From Sternotherus odoratus (Eukaryota > Chordata > Testudines > Kinosternidae): 64,000 bases of DNA. The stretch lies in the NCBI GenBank assembly GCA_032164245.1, contig JAVMKO010000003.1, forward strand, positions 6,148,651-6,212,650. Reading direction: 5' to 3'. Of the stretch, positions 44,939-53,912 are shown one piece after another (the first letter of the stretch is position 1; every line of letters starts with the position of its first letter). The translations under genes were made by a program, and so were the position numbers. Under the pieces are notes generated by a model. That model worked only from the letters and a program-made list of their open reading frames with translations. It searched no databases and was not told the origin of the DNA.

Positions 44939-46856
44939 TGGTGCGCCCGGGGGCAGCTTAATAACTTCAGTCCTGGATCCTCCCTTTGGAGACCGTTTGT
45001 CTCACTTCCGCCGTGCATGGTCAGACATCACATCGGACCAGTGGGTCCTCCGCACGGTGGAGGTGGGATACTCCCTCCAACTCTCCTCCACTCCTCCAAC
45101 CCACCCACCTCCCTCGTCCCTCTTCAGGGACCCATCTCACGAGCAACTGCTTGTACAGGAGGTCAGGTCGCTCCTCGCACTGGGAGCCATCGAACCTGTA
45201 CCACAGGAGTTCAGGGGAAAGGGGTTCTACTCCCGCTACTTCCTAATCCCCAAGGCGAAAGGGGGCCTCCGGCCCATCCTGGACCTGCGCGAACTCAACA
45301 CCTACATGATCAAGTTCAAGTTCCGCATGGTCACCTTGGGCACTATTATTCCCTCTCTGGATCCGGGAGACTGGTTCGCTGCCCTCGACATGAAGGATGC
45401 CTACTTCCACGTGAGCATCAAACCCTCTCACAGGCGCTACCTCCGCTTCCTAATAGCGGAAGAACATTATCAATTCGCAGTCCTGCCCTTCGGCCTGTCC
45501 ACCGCACCCAGGGTATTCACGAAGTGCATGGCGGTAGTGGCGGCGTTCCTGCGGCGCCGCGGGGTACAGGTATATCCGTACCTAGACGACTGGCTGATCC
45601 GGGGCACCTCCAGGGTCCAAGTGTCGGACCACGTGCGTCTGGTCATCAACACCTTCGACCGCTTGGGAATCCTCCTCAACGAGGTAAAGTCCACCCTGGA
45701 GCCCACCCAGAGCATAGAGTTCATTGGGGCCCTACTAGACTCCAGGGTGGCAAGGGCATCTTTGCCCCAGCCCCGGTTTCTCGCCATCCAGTCGGCTATC
45801 AGACAGCTCCGCAGCGGTCCAATGACCACGGCCAGAGTCTTCCTCAGCCTGTTAGGTCACATGGCGTCGTGCACCTACGTGTTACAGCACGCCAGACTGC
45901 GACTACGCCCACTGCAATCGTGGCTCGCAGTGGCCTACCGGCCAAGACGGGACAGTTTGGACACCCTCCTGTCTATTCCCAACGCCACCTTATCCGCTCT
46001 GACCTGGTGGGAAGACCAGAGCAATGCGTGCCGAGGGGTCCCCTTCCTCCCCCCCAGCCCGACCATGTCCCTAGTGACGGACGCCTCGTCGATGGGTTGG
46101 GGAGCTCACCTAGGGGATCTCAGGACACAAGGCCGCTGGTCGGAGTCAGACCTCTGCCTCCATATCAATGTCCGAGAGCTGAGGGCAGTCCGACTTGCGT
46201 GCCAAGCGTTCCGGGACACGCTACGGGGTCACTGTGTGGCGGTGCTGACGGACAACACCACAGCCCAATACTACATAAACAAGCAGGGCGGGGCCCGATC
46301 CAGTCCCCTGTGTCAAGAGGCGATTCTCCTATGGGAGTTTTGTATAGCCCACGACATTCACCCGGTGGCCTCTTTCCTCCCCGGGATTCAGAACACATTG
46401 GCGGACCACCTCAGCAGGTCATTCATGTCCCACGAGTGGTCCCTTCGGCCGGATGTCATCCGACCGATCTTCCTGAGGTGGGGATTTCCCCACATCGATC
46501 TCTTCGCCTCCAGGCAGAACAGGAAGTGCCTCCAGTTTTGCTCCTTTCGAGGCGGCTCCCGGGGATCCCTGACAGATGCCTTCCTCCTACCCTGGACGGG
46601 GCACCTGTTCTACGCGTTCCCTCCGATCCCGCTTCTCCACAAGGTGATCCTGAAGATCAGACGGGACAGGGCACACGTGATCCTCATAGCCCCGGCCTGG
46701 CCCAGGCAGTGCTGGTATGCGTCCCTCCTACGGCTGTCCAGGGCCCCTCCCATCAGCCTCCCGCTGTGGCCCGACCTGATCTCGCAGGATCACGGTCGCC
46801 TCCTGCATCCGGACTTGCAGTCCCTCCACCTCACAGCTTGGCTACTCCATGGCTGA
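44736..46856 (+). CDS. DIRS reverse transcriptase / RNase H frame
   Basis: This frame is +1 to gag and open from 44736, overlapping the last 200 bases of gag. It has no ATG before about 45304, already inside the RT domain, so frameshifting is more likely than separate initiation; a TTG at 44997 is not a convincing start. RT blocks: LIPKAKGGLRPILDLRELN (45243), FAALDMKDAYFHV with the first Asp at 45387, LPFGLSTAPRVFTK (45484), and YPYLDDWLIRG with the Asp pair at 45585-45590. RNase H: VTDASSMGWG with Asp at 46080, Glu at 46176, TDNTTAQYYINKQGG with Asp at 46251, and ADHLSR with Asp at 46404. All catalytic acids are present. It makes and copies element DNA from RNA. Confidence 0.93.
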   Translation, partial: PSRASACTPRGRKGAPSSLRAGSSSLPHASHRTPPAGETAPSASVRGPGRAGNSGDLSLPRGLGPTFDGAPGGSLITSVLDPPFGDRLSHFRRAWSDITSDQWVLRTVEVGYSLQLSSTPPTHPPPSSLFRDPSHEQLLVQEVRSLLALGAIEPVPQEFRGKGFYSRYFLIPKAKGGLRPILDLRELNTYMIKFKFRMVTLGTIIPSLDPGDWFAALDMKDAYFHVSIKPSHRRYLRFLIAEEHYQFAVLPFGLSTAPRVFTKCMAVVAAFLRRRGVQVYPYLDDWLIRGTSRVQVSDHVRLVINTFDRLGILLNEVKSTLEPTQSIEFIGALLDSRVARASLPQPRFLAIQSAIRQLRSGPMTTARVFLSLLGHMASCTYVLQHARLRLRPLQSWLAVAYRPRRDSLDTLLSIPNATLSALTWWEDQSNACRGVPFLPPSPTMSLVTDASSMGWGAHLGDLRTQGRWSESDLCLHINVRELRAVRLACQAFRDTLRGHCVAVLTDNTTAQYYINKQGGARSSPLCQEAILLWEFCIAHDIHPVASFLPGIQNTLADHLSRSFMSHEWSLRPDVIRPIFLRWGFPHIDLFASRQNRKCLQFCSFRGGSRGSLTDAFLLPWTGHLFYAFPPIPLLHKVILKIRRDRAHVILIAPAWPRQCWYASLLRLSRAPPISLPLWPDLISQDHGRLLHPDLQSLHLTAWLLHG

Positions 46857-47905
46857 GAGGTCCTGAGCTCCTATGCTCGACTGAGGTACAGACGGTCCTT
46901 CTGGGAAGTAGAAAACCATCCACCAGAAGTACCTATTCAGCCAAGTGGACTCGCTTTTCTGCATGGTGCAGACAACAGGATATAGTCCCAAGTGAGGCGG
47001 CTATCCCGCGCATACTGGACTACCTCTTAGGCCTTAGAAACCAGGGCCTTTCTACTTCTACCATACGCGTCCACCTCGCTGCCATATCGGCTTTTCATCC
47101 GGGCCAGGAGAACCACTCAGTCTTTTCAGACCCTGTGGTATACCGTTTCCTCAGGGGCCTGGATAAACTGTACCCGAACGTCAAGTGTCCCGTTCCACCC
47201 TGGGACCTCAACCTGGTGCTCTCACGCCTTATGATGCCCCCGTTCGAGCCCCTCGCCACGTGTTCCTTACTCCACCTTTCCTGGAAGGTGGCATTCCTAG
47301 TAGCTATCACCTCGGCTCGCAGAGTGTCAGAGATCCGTGCACTGACCTCCGAGCCGCCCTACACTATCTTCCACAATGACAAGGTGCAGCTACGTCCCCA
47401 CCCGGCCTTCCTGCCTAAGGTGGTTTCTCCCTTCCATGTGAATCAGGACATTTGTCTCCCAGTCTTTTATCCCAGACCACATACCTCTGGAAGGGAACAA
47501 CAATTACACACGTTGGACGTTAGGAGGGCTCTTGCTTTTTATTTAGACAGAACAAAGCAATTCAGGAAATCAACGCAACTTTTCGTAGCAATTGCGGAAA
47601 GAATGAAGGGCCAGCCAGTCTCCGCCCAAAGGCTCTCCTCCTGGATCACCTCGTGCATTCACACCTGTTATGAACTCGCGGGCAAGCCGCTTGAGAGAGT
47701 AACAGCACATTCCACGAGAGCGCAGGCGTCCTCTGCGGCCTTCCGGGAAGGAGTCCCTATCACGGACATTTGCAGGGCGGCTACCTGGTCCTCCGTCCAC
47801 ACCTTCGCCGCCCACTACGCCATAGTCCAGCAAACCAGGGACGATGCGGCGTTTGGGTCAGCGGTCTTACGAGCAGCAATGGGTCCACCCGACCCCACCT
47901 CCTAG
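45017..47905 (+). CDS. DIRS tyrosine recombinase (domain about 46856-47905; open frame from 45017)
   Basis: The 962-codon frame starts with ATG at 45017 but its first 611 codons run antiparallel in sense to nothing conserved: they overlap the RT/RNase H in another frame. The recombinase proper starts near 46900 (LGSRKPSTRSTYSAKWTRFS). Catalytic residues are all visible: Arg in SARRVSEI (47318-47323), HSTR with His at 47708 and Arg at 47717, Trp at 47786 in the His/Trp position, and the nucleophile Tyr at 47816 in FAAHYAI. A YR frame overlapping the RT frame is an established DIRS feature. The enzyme joins a circular DNA copy into the target. It lies in the same frame as gag, separated only by the TGA at 44936. 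Confidence 0.92.
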   Translation: MVRHHIGPVGPPHGGGGILPPTLLHSSNPPTSLVPLQGPISRATACTGGQVAPRTGSHRTCTTGVQGKGVLLPLLPNPQGERGPPAHPGPARTQHLHDQVQVPHGHLGHYYSLSGSGRLVRCPRHEGCLLPREHQTLSQALPPLPNSGRTLSIRSPALRPVHRTQGIHEVHGGSGGVPAAPRGTGISVPRRLADPGHLQGPSVGPRASGHQHLRPLGNPPQRGKVHPGAHPEHRVHWGPTRLQGGKGIFAPAPVSRHPVGYQTAPQRSNDHGQSLPQPVRSHGVVHLRVTARQTATTPTAIVARSGLPAKTGQFGHPPVYSQRHLIRSDLVGRPEQCVPRGPLPPPQPDHVPSDGRLVDGLGSSPRGSQDTRPLVGVRPLPPYQCPRAEGSPTCVPSVPGHATGSLCGGADGQHHSPILHKQAGRGPIQSPVSRGDSPMGVLYSPRHSPGGLFPPRDSEHIGGPPQQVIHVPRVVPSAGCHPTDLPEVGISPHRSLRLQAEQEVPPVLLLSRRLPGIPDRCLPPTLDGAPVLRVPSDPASPQGDPEDQTGQGTRDPHSPGLAQAVLVCVPPTAVQGPSHQPPAVARPDLAGSRSPPASGLAVPPPHSLATPWLRGPELLCSTEVQTVLLGSRKPSTRSTYSAKWTRFSAWCRQQDIVPSEAAIPRILDYLLGLRNQGLSTSTIRVHLAAISAFHPGQENHSVFSDPVVYRFLRGLDKLYPNVKCPVPPWDLNLVLSRLMMPPFEPLATCSLLHLSWKVAFLVAITSARRVSEIRALTSEPPYTIFHNDKVQLRPHPAFLPKVVSPFHVNQDICLPVFYPRPHTSGREQQLHTLDVRRALAFYLDRTKQFRKSTQLFVAIAERMKGQPVSAQRLSSWITSCIHTCYELAGKPLERVTAHSTRAQASSAAFREGVPITDICRAATWSSVHTFAAHYAIVQQTRDDAAFGSAVLRAAMGPPDPTS

Positions 47906-47917
47906 GTATTGCTTGTA

Positions 47918-48020
47918 GTCACCTATAGTGGAATGCATGTGAGCAATCACTCGAAGAAGAAAACAGGGTTACTTACCTGTAACTGTTGTTCTTCGAGATG
48001 TGTTGCTCACATCCATTCCA
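47918..48020 (+). promoter_or_regulatory. DIRS internal complementary region (ICR)
   Basis: The first half, CACCTATAGTGGAATGCATG through CGAAGAAGAAA (47920-47965), is the complement of the outer left end at 42068-42115. The second half, AAACAGGGTTACTTACCTGT through GTTGCTCACATCCATTCC (47963-48020), is the complement of the outer right end at 48204-48266. The halves join at GAAAAC, matching the TTT shared by the two ends. In the accepted DIRS model the ICR templates joining of the two ends into a circle. Confidence 0.93.
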
Positions 48021-48057
48021 GACCCGCCCTCCTTCCCCACTGTCGGGTTAGCCGGCA

Positions 48058-48240
48058 AAGAAGGAACTGGGGGCCAGACTGTGTCGCAGGGCTACTTATA
48101 GAGTGCCTCAGTGGCGCCACTCCAGGGGGCTCCCTGCTCGCCCAGTCTGCAGCTAGGGGAAAAATCTGCCCGGCAACCAGGCCCGCAGCGCGTGCCTGAC
48201 CTATAGTGGAATGGATGTGAGCAACACATCTCGAAGAACA
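48058..48240 (-). repeat. DIRS right inverted terminal repeat
   Basis: Reverse complement of the left repeat from GAAGAAGGAACTGGGGGCCA to CACATCTCGAAGAACAACAG. The block 48061-48210 appears identical to its partner. The extra outer piece, CAGTTACAGGTAAGTAACCC to 48266, is unique to this side and pairs with the ICR. Confidence 0.92.
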
Positions 48241-48384
48241 ACAGTTACAGGTAAGTAACCCTGTTTTTTTTACTGTTGTCATGTGACAACAGCCCACACA
48301 CTTACCTCATGGAGCTCAGTACTACAACTTTCTCTGAGTCCATTTTCACAGCCAAAAACTGATTTCCCAGACAGCATTTCAGGC

Positions 48385-48510
48385 TATGTCTACACTACCG
48401 CAGTAAGTCGACCTAAGTTACGCCACTCCAACTAGGTGAATAACATTGCTGGAGTCAACGTCGCTTAAGCCAATTTACTGCGGTGTACACACCACGCTGG
48501 ATCAATTCTT
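48385..48510. mobile_element. Harbinger-type MITE fragment
   Basis: GGCTATGTCTACACTACCGC, AGTAAGTCGACCTAAGTTAC and, at the other side, TTACTGCGGTGTACACACC form an inverted pair (ACCGCAGTAA against TTACTGCGGT). The wording matches the family at 26359. Confidence 0.65.
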
Positions 48511-48759
48511 GGGTATTTTTCTTATATAGGCTCCTATTACTCCTCACTCCCTGTCCCAATTTTTCATACTTGCTGTCTGGTCACCCTAGTGTGGTCGCTG
48601 ACACAATTTGTTTGCAATTCCTAATCTGTGGTTCCCATTTGCAGAGCAGGGGAAAATAGGAGGCCATGGTACTTCTTGTGCAATTACCTCACCCTCTTGG
48701 GATACTTACCATGTGATTAAGTTGTTATTTCCTGTGGCCAGACAAGTTCGCCGTATGCC

Positions 48760-49065
48760 CCCGGAGTTATTTCCTGCAGCCTGCCAAGCTCCCCTCCCCC
48801 TGCTCCCTCTTCCCGCAGCGCGCTGCGTCCCTGCTCCTCTGCTTACTTCCAGGTGCTTTCCACCACCAAACAGGTGTTTGGCAGCACTTAGCGCTTTCCA
48901 GGAGGGAGAGGAGAGGAGCGGGGAGCCCCGTGCTTAGGGGAGGAGGCAGAGATGAGGCTGGGCAGGGGCAGGGATTTGGGGAAGGGGTTGGAATGATGGG
49001 TGGGGAAGGGGCGGGGCCTCATTGAAGGGGTGAAGTGGGGGTGGGGACGGGAGCGGGGTGTGTGT
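48760..49065. mobile_element. GC-rich hAT-like remnant
   Basis: CAAACAGGTGTTTGGCAGCA and GCGCTTTCCAGGAGGGAGAG parallel the core of the hAT at 34361-34749 (GGAACAGGTGTTTCGTGCGG, CCTGGGAGGGAGGCGGA), in the same orientation. Terminal repeats and target duplication are not visible. Confidence 0.55.
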
Positions 49066-49134
49066 GTCAGTGATGCAGCCCTTGAGTGAATGTACTAGTC
49101 CTCATGTGGCCATCCTAGTGATTCCAGTTTGAGA

Positions 49135-49832
49135 TCCCTAGGGTAGTCTATCTTGGGAAGCAATGACTCTGAAGAAGATTTGGCAGTTGTGTGGATAATC
49201 AGTTGAACATGAGCTCTCAGGTTGATGCTGTGGCTTAAAGAGCTAATGTGATTCTGGGATGCATGAACAGGAGAATCTCAAGAAGGAAGAGAGAGATTGT
49301 TTTACCTATGTATTTGGCCTTGGTGCAATTACTGCCGCAATAATGTGTCTTGTTCTGGTGCCCACAATTCAAGAAGGTTGTTGACAAATTGGAGCAGGTT
49401 CAGAGAAGAGCCACAAGAATGATTAAAGGATTAGAAAATATGCCTTATAGTAACAGACTCAAGGAGCTCAATCTATTTATTTTAACAAAGAGAAGATTAA
49501 GCAGTTACTTGATTAGAATCTATACATATTACATAGGAAACAAATATTTAGTAATGATCTCTTCAGTCTAACCAAGACAGGTATAAAAGGATCTAATAAC
49601 TGGAACTTAAAGCTAAACAAATTCAGACCTGAAATAAGGCCTAAATTTTTATCAGAGACGGTGATTAACATTGGAATAATTTACCAGGAGATGGCAATTT
49701 TAAAATCACGATTGGATCGTTTTCTACAGGATCTGCTCTCAGAATGATTTTGGGGAAGTTCTATGGCCTGTTATGTCAGAGATCAGATTAGATGATCACA
49801 ATGGTCCCTTCTGGCCTCGAAATCTATGTATG
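49135..49832 (+). pseudogene. CR1 LINE ORF2 C-terminus and 3' untranslated region
   Basis: The 49350-49571 frame has [20 protein letters not shown] then RMIKGLENMPYSNRLKELNL, the CR1 C-terminal block, also present at 28495-28640. Before it is degenerate coding sequence with MNRRISRRKRDCFTYV-like wording. After it come the 3' untranslated words GGGGAAGTTCTATGGCCTG, GAGATCAGATTAGATGATCA and CTTCTGGCCTCGAAATCTAT. Frames are broken. Confidence 0.87.
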
Positions 49833-50067
49833 TATTTGTCATGATATACACCATGTGCAACCCTGCTGACATTAATGGCAATACAAGTCAAAGGGATTTT
49901 AGCCCATAGACTTCATTTTTGGAGCAAGAATTATGTATCTTCTGAACCCAGTCCCCTGTACAAATTGCATTGTGTTTAATGCCTCTCAAGAGAGGGCTAA
50001 AGATGCATCCCTTCTTCCTCTCAATACGTGAGCACTATAGGAGGATATAGCAAGGATATTCAGTCTG

Positions 50068-50185
50068 AGGCTGTGTCTACACCACTGCCGGATCAACACT
50101 CTGGTGATTGATACACCGGGGGTCGATTTAGTGGGTCTAGTGAAGGAGCTGCTAAATCGACAACAGAGCGTTCTCCTGTTGACCC
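50068..50185. mobile_element. Harbinger-type MITE fragment
   Basis: AGGCTGTGTCTACACCACTG, GGGGGTCGATTTAGTGGGTC and GCTAAATCGACAACAGAGCG show the family's end word and an internal foldback (TCGATTTAG against CTAAATCGA). Confidence 0.6.
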
Positions 50186-50461
50186 AAGTACTCCACTGAT
50201 TACTTGGTCCCTACACAAACAATTCTTTACACACTAACGGTTCATACATCACACAATAATATTCATGACCAATATGTTACCAGCTTTTATATGATGCCTT
50301 ACAAGACACTGCTTGGCTGAATATTGTAACAACAGTGTGTTGGATGTGCTCTTTCCCATTTGGCATAAAGGGGGTCTTAGGGTGTCAAGCCCACAGCAAG
50401 CTTTGTGTACACTGAAATCCCACTTCATCTTATGGTGATTTCAGGTATATAGACCTTAATC

Positions 50462-50725
50462 GTAGAATCATAGGACTGGAAGGGATCTCGAGAGGTCATC
50501 TACTCCAGTCCCCTGCACTCTTGGCAGTACTAAGTATTATCTACCATCCCTGGCAGGTGTTTGTCTACCATCCTTGACAGGTCATTTGTTCTAGTACTTA
50601 CCCACCCTGACTGTTAAAAAGTTTTTCCTAATGTCCAACTTAATCCTCCCATGCTGCAGTTTAAGCTCATTTCTTCTTGTCCTATCCTCAGAGGTTAAGA
50701 AGAACAGTTTTTCTCCCACCTCCTT
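50462..50725 (-). mobile_element. CR1 LINE 3' part, minus strand
   Basis: GTAGAATCATAGGACTGGAA, GGGATCTCGAGAGGTCATCT, ACTCCAGTCCCCTGCACTC is the complement of a CR1 3' end. AAAAAGTTTTTCCTAATGTC, CAACTTAATCCTCCCATGC and TTCTTCTTGTCCTATCCTCA follow as the adjoining coding part. This subtype is close to bird CR1. A 20-bp phrase with CTACCATCC is duplicated near 50541 and 50567. Confidence 0.85.
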
Positions 50726-52427
50726 GGAACAACCTTTTAAGTTGGGGGCTTATGTGGGACTTCAGTGTTGCATCACCTTGTGGTAGCCTGCTACACAGTG
50801 GTGAACTTTTCTCTTCAGGCATATGCACATCTCTGTGGTTCAGTTAAGATGTGGATTTTTTCTTTTTCACTTGAACTTGCTGTTGTCTCGGAACATAGAA
50901 AAGAAAATGAAGAAGTTGACAAAAGAAGACTACGGCATTTCGGGTCAACTTTACCCCTCTCCCGCTTTACAGTTTGTAAAGTGGTTCTTTTCAGGAGGCT
51001 ATGTAATTTTGTGGGTTTTCATAAATGTTAGATTCAGGCTTGTTTCAGATGTCTGGCAGGATCATAGTATCAAGGGCAGTGTATTCTATGCCGGATCTTA
51101 GAGCTAAACATGGAACTTTATCTCCTACCAATGTCTGAAATACTGAATAAATTAACCCATTTGGTCTAAGCTCAGGTCTTACCTTTTCCTCCAAACTCAT
51201 TCTTTCTTGCTAAATACATGTTTGGCACTCTTGTGTTATGTTTTGGGTGGGGTTTGTTTTTTTTTATAAAGCCCCTCTGGATGCATTTCTATGAAAAGCA
51301 CAATACACCTTTTTATCTTATATTGAAAATCCTGTTGTTCAGTAACGTTCACTTGAATTGTTGCTGCAGCCCAATGTAAGTAGACATTCAGATATGCTGT
51401 CCCTTCACACGCCTGCTCTGTACAACCTGAGAAGAGGATAGAATGGCAATACAGACACAGTTAAGCATACATGCAGTCAGCATTTTCTACATCACCAAGG
51501 TTGTTTTTTTAAAAAAATTCTTTACAATATGGCAAGCTATTTCTTCCTGCTTAAATTTAGTTTAATCAGCTGTAATGGCCCAGCATGTGACTTGTCATAG
51601 TTCTACCGATGTGCCTTTAAATGATTACTTAGCACAATGAATTATTATGACTGCATGGACAATCTCTTCAGTCACCCATTTTTCTGCTTCTTATATGTCT
51701 TCAGCGCGAGATGTCATTATCTGTCCCAAATAAGCATTTTCTTTTTGTGATCTCTAATAATGAGCTTTTGTCATGTACAATAGTCACATCTTATTTTTTT
51801 TTCCTATCATAAGATCATCTGCTAGGGATGCTCCGAGAGAAATTCAACAAGCAACAATAAATCACCCTGTCAAACGATGCAATAATTCAGATTGTTGCTA
51901 AAGTTACAGATCCACCCAGGGGCCTGATGGAGACTAGTGGGGGGGACGGGGGACGGGGAAATTCAGTTCTACTGAGCATGCATCGCTCTTCTGTCTCTGC
52001 TGAATCTATGGGTGGGAGGAGATGTGGGGACTGTGTCAACCTTGCTGTTGTTCCTAATGAATCAAGAAGCAATATTGAAACTTCGTATTCTGAGTCTCCC
52101 TCTTAGGACCATTATGCTGCATCACTGGATATGTGTTTTGAATCACTCTGTTTTTTCCCCCCTTCAAATTGCACCTGCAGTGCAGTAAAATATATTAGGT
52201 TTAGTGCAGCATGGGCTGGAAGCTTTAAGAGCTGTGCAAATCTGACTGTCAACTTTGTGACGCTCACTGCAGTGCGGGGTTTTAAAATGGTTACAAAAAG
52301 TAACGAAGGGCATGTAAAGTTTTATTCAGTTTTGTTTTCATATATGCCAGCACCGGCTCTGGGCAAAAAATGTGTTTTGTTGTTCTCTTTAATGAAAAAG
52401 ACCAGCAAGGAAACCAAAAAGTTCTTT
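50726..52427. other. No gene or nameable repeat seen
   Basis: The overlapping frames at 50765-51101 have no domain. A purine-rich GGGGGGGACGGGGGACGGGG tract lies at about 51940. A minus frame at 51887-52072 is Pro-rich and not credible. Confidence 0.45.
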
Positions 52428-52550
52428 ATAGTCCCTAGATTTGAAGGTCAGAAGGGATCTTTATAATAATCTAGTCTGTCCGAATACATGACACAATCCC
52501 TAGAAATTCACTGTCGTTCCTGAATCAAGCCATAACTTCTGGTTAAGTGC
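52428..52550 (-). mobile_element. CR1 LINE 3' tail, minus strand
   Basis: GTCCCTAGATTTGAAGGTCA, GAAGGGATCTTTATAATAAT, CTAGTCTGTCCGAATACATG is the complement of a CR1 3' end. Only the tail is present. Confidence 0.75.
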
Positions 52551-53804
52551 CTTTCGTAGCTGTTAACTGTCCGTATACAAAAAGCAAATTTCAGTATGAA
52601 GTACTTTTATTTTACATTAAAGGAAAACAATTCAACAAGAAAGGACAAGTAAGAAGTCTCCATGGGAGAACACAGTGCATGTGTGCACACCGTGAAAGCA
52701 GACGTCTTGAACTGAAAGTTGTCTCCAAAATGGAAGGCCTCACAGCCGGCGAGCAGATAGACTCCATAGAAATTGAAAGGTGAAACATGCCGAAACGAGA
52801 GCCCCAACAAGTTCATAGCTACATGCACAGCAGTAGCCAATGTTCTAAACTGCTTTAATGCCACCTTCCTCCTTTCTGGTCATAACACTTCATTAGTCTT
52901 AAGGTATTATAGGAAAACCTTGGAATAAGCAGCACCCGGAAGGATGGAGATAACATTATCTGTAACATCCTGGATGTTCCACGCATTAACATATCAGAAA
53001 AACCCAACATAAGCTAGTATTGAACCCCTACATCTTTGCATGAAATGTGGGTATTAGTGAACACAAAGGCTGTGATTGCCCCAAGGTGTGAAGATGTCTT
53101 GTAATAGTTCCTTGCTGTAAACTTCTTAGAAGAATTGCCTTGATGATGGAAATTAGCATGAATTTTATTTTGGTTACAGTCGGAGCGGGTAATTGCTGTG
53201 TTTTGTACTCTGAATAAATGGGAAAAGAAATGTTTCGTATGAAATGGAAATACAAATCAAACCTTTGCGTGGATGCTTGAGTCTGTGCTCTGAATAATGC
53301 CAGATGTGAAAATACTCCTGTGTTGGACAGTGTATAATAGACTGCTGTTACTTCGATTGGGTTCACTCAAGGATCCATACTGCTCTTCGATATGGATTAG
53401 CTAAATGGCCCGGGACTTCCCATGCAAAAGGACACCTTTCTGTCTGTGCCATGCTGCTGCAGTGGAGGTCAATGGAGGATTTTGAGTGGAACTCCTTTAA
53501 TTTAATAGGAAGGTTTTTGCAGGCAGGGGCATTCCCCTTTACTGACTTTCAGGCCATGCTGCCAGTCTCATCTTTTTATATTGGGTTTTGGGGAGAGGGA
53601 TATTGCTTGAGGAATATTGTTTAGATGGGGTTGGTAACTTTTCCCCCATCATCCCCTGTAATCAAACCTTGCTACTGTACATGGTGTTCTTGTTTGACTG
53701 AGTTTTAAAAATAATCATAGAGAATGCTCACTGCCTCAAGTGCTACTTCCCTCATTCTCTCATACCCCTTTCATCATCCTGCGTGATTCCCATCTCTTGC
53801 TGCA
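52551..53804. other. No gene or nameable repeat seen
   Basis: Frames at 52547-52783 (plus) and 53028-53366 (minus) lack any recognised domain. Confidence 0.45.
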
Positions 53805-53912
53805 TTGTGCCTAGTTCAGACTGTTGGCTCCTTGGGGCAGGGACCTGTCCTTCATTATTTCTCTGTAAAGGACATGCACACCCATGACGCTATACAAATC
53901 ATAATCCTGTAT
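53805..53912 (+). repeat. L3/CR1-like conserved 3' tail fragment
   Basis: GTTGGCTCCTTGGGGCAGGG, ACCTGTCCTTCATTATTTC and GACGCTATACAAATCATAAT match the family seen at 2140 and 14295. Confidence 0.5.

Larger units (their letters stand above)
42068..48266 (+). mobile_element. Near-complete DIRS-type tyrosine-recombinase retrotransposon (about 6.2 kb)
   Basis: The element has the full DIRS layout: inverted terminal repeats of about 180 bp, a gag-like frame, an RT/RNase H frame, a tyrosine recombinase frame and an internal complementary region (ICR) at 47918-48020 copying both outer ends in complement. The two ends meet on a shared TTT in the ICR, as in DIRS circles. No target duplication is seen, which is usual because integration is by recombination. 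The three frames are free of premature stops over their conserved parts. Fragments of a second, older member lie at 32022-36435. A host-side copy of this completeness is likely recent. Confidence 0.95.

Noticed and set aside
42068..48266. LTR retrovirus or endogenous retrovirus
   Set aside because: The terminal repeats are inverted, not direct; there is a tyrosine recombinase instead of an integrase, and no protease or envelope frame.
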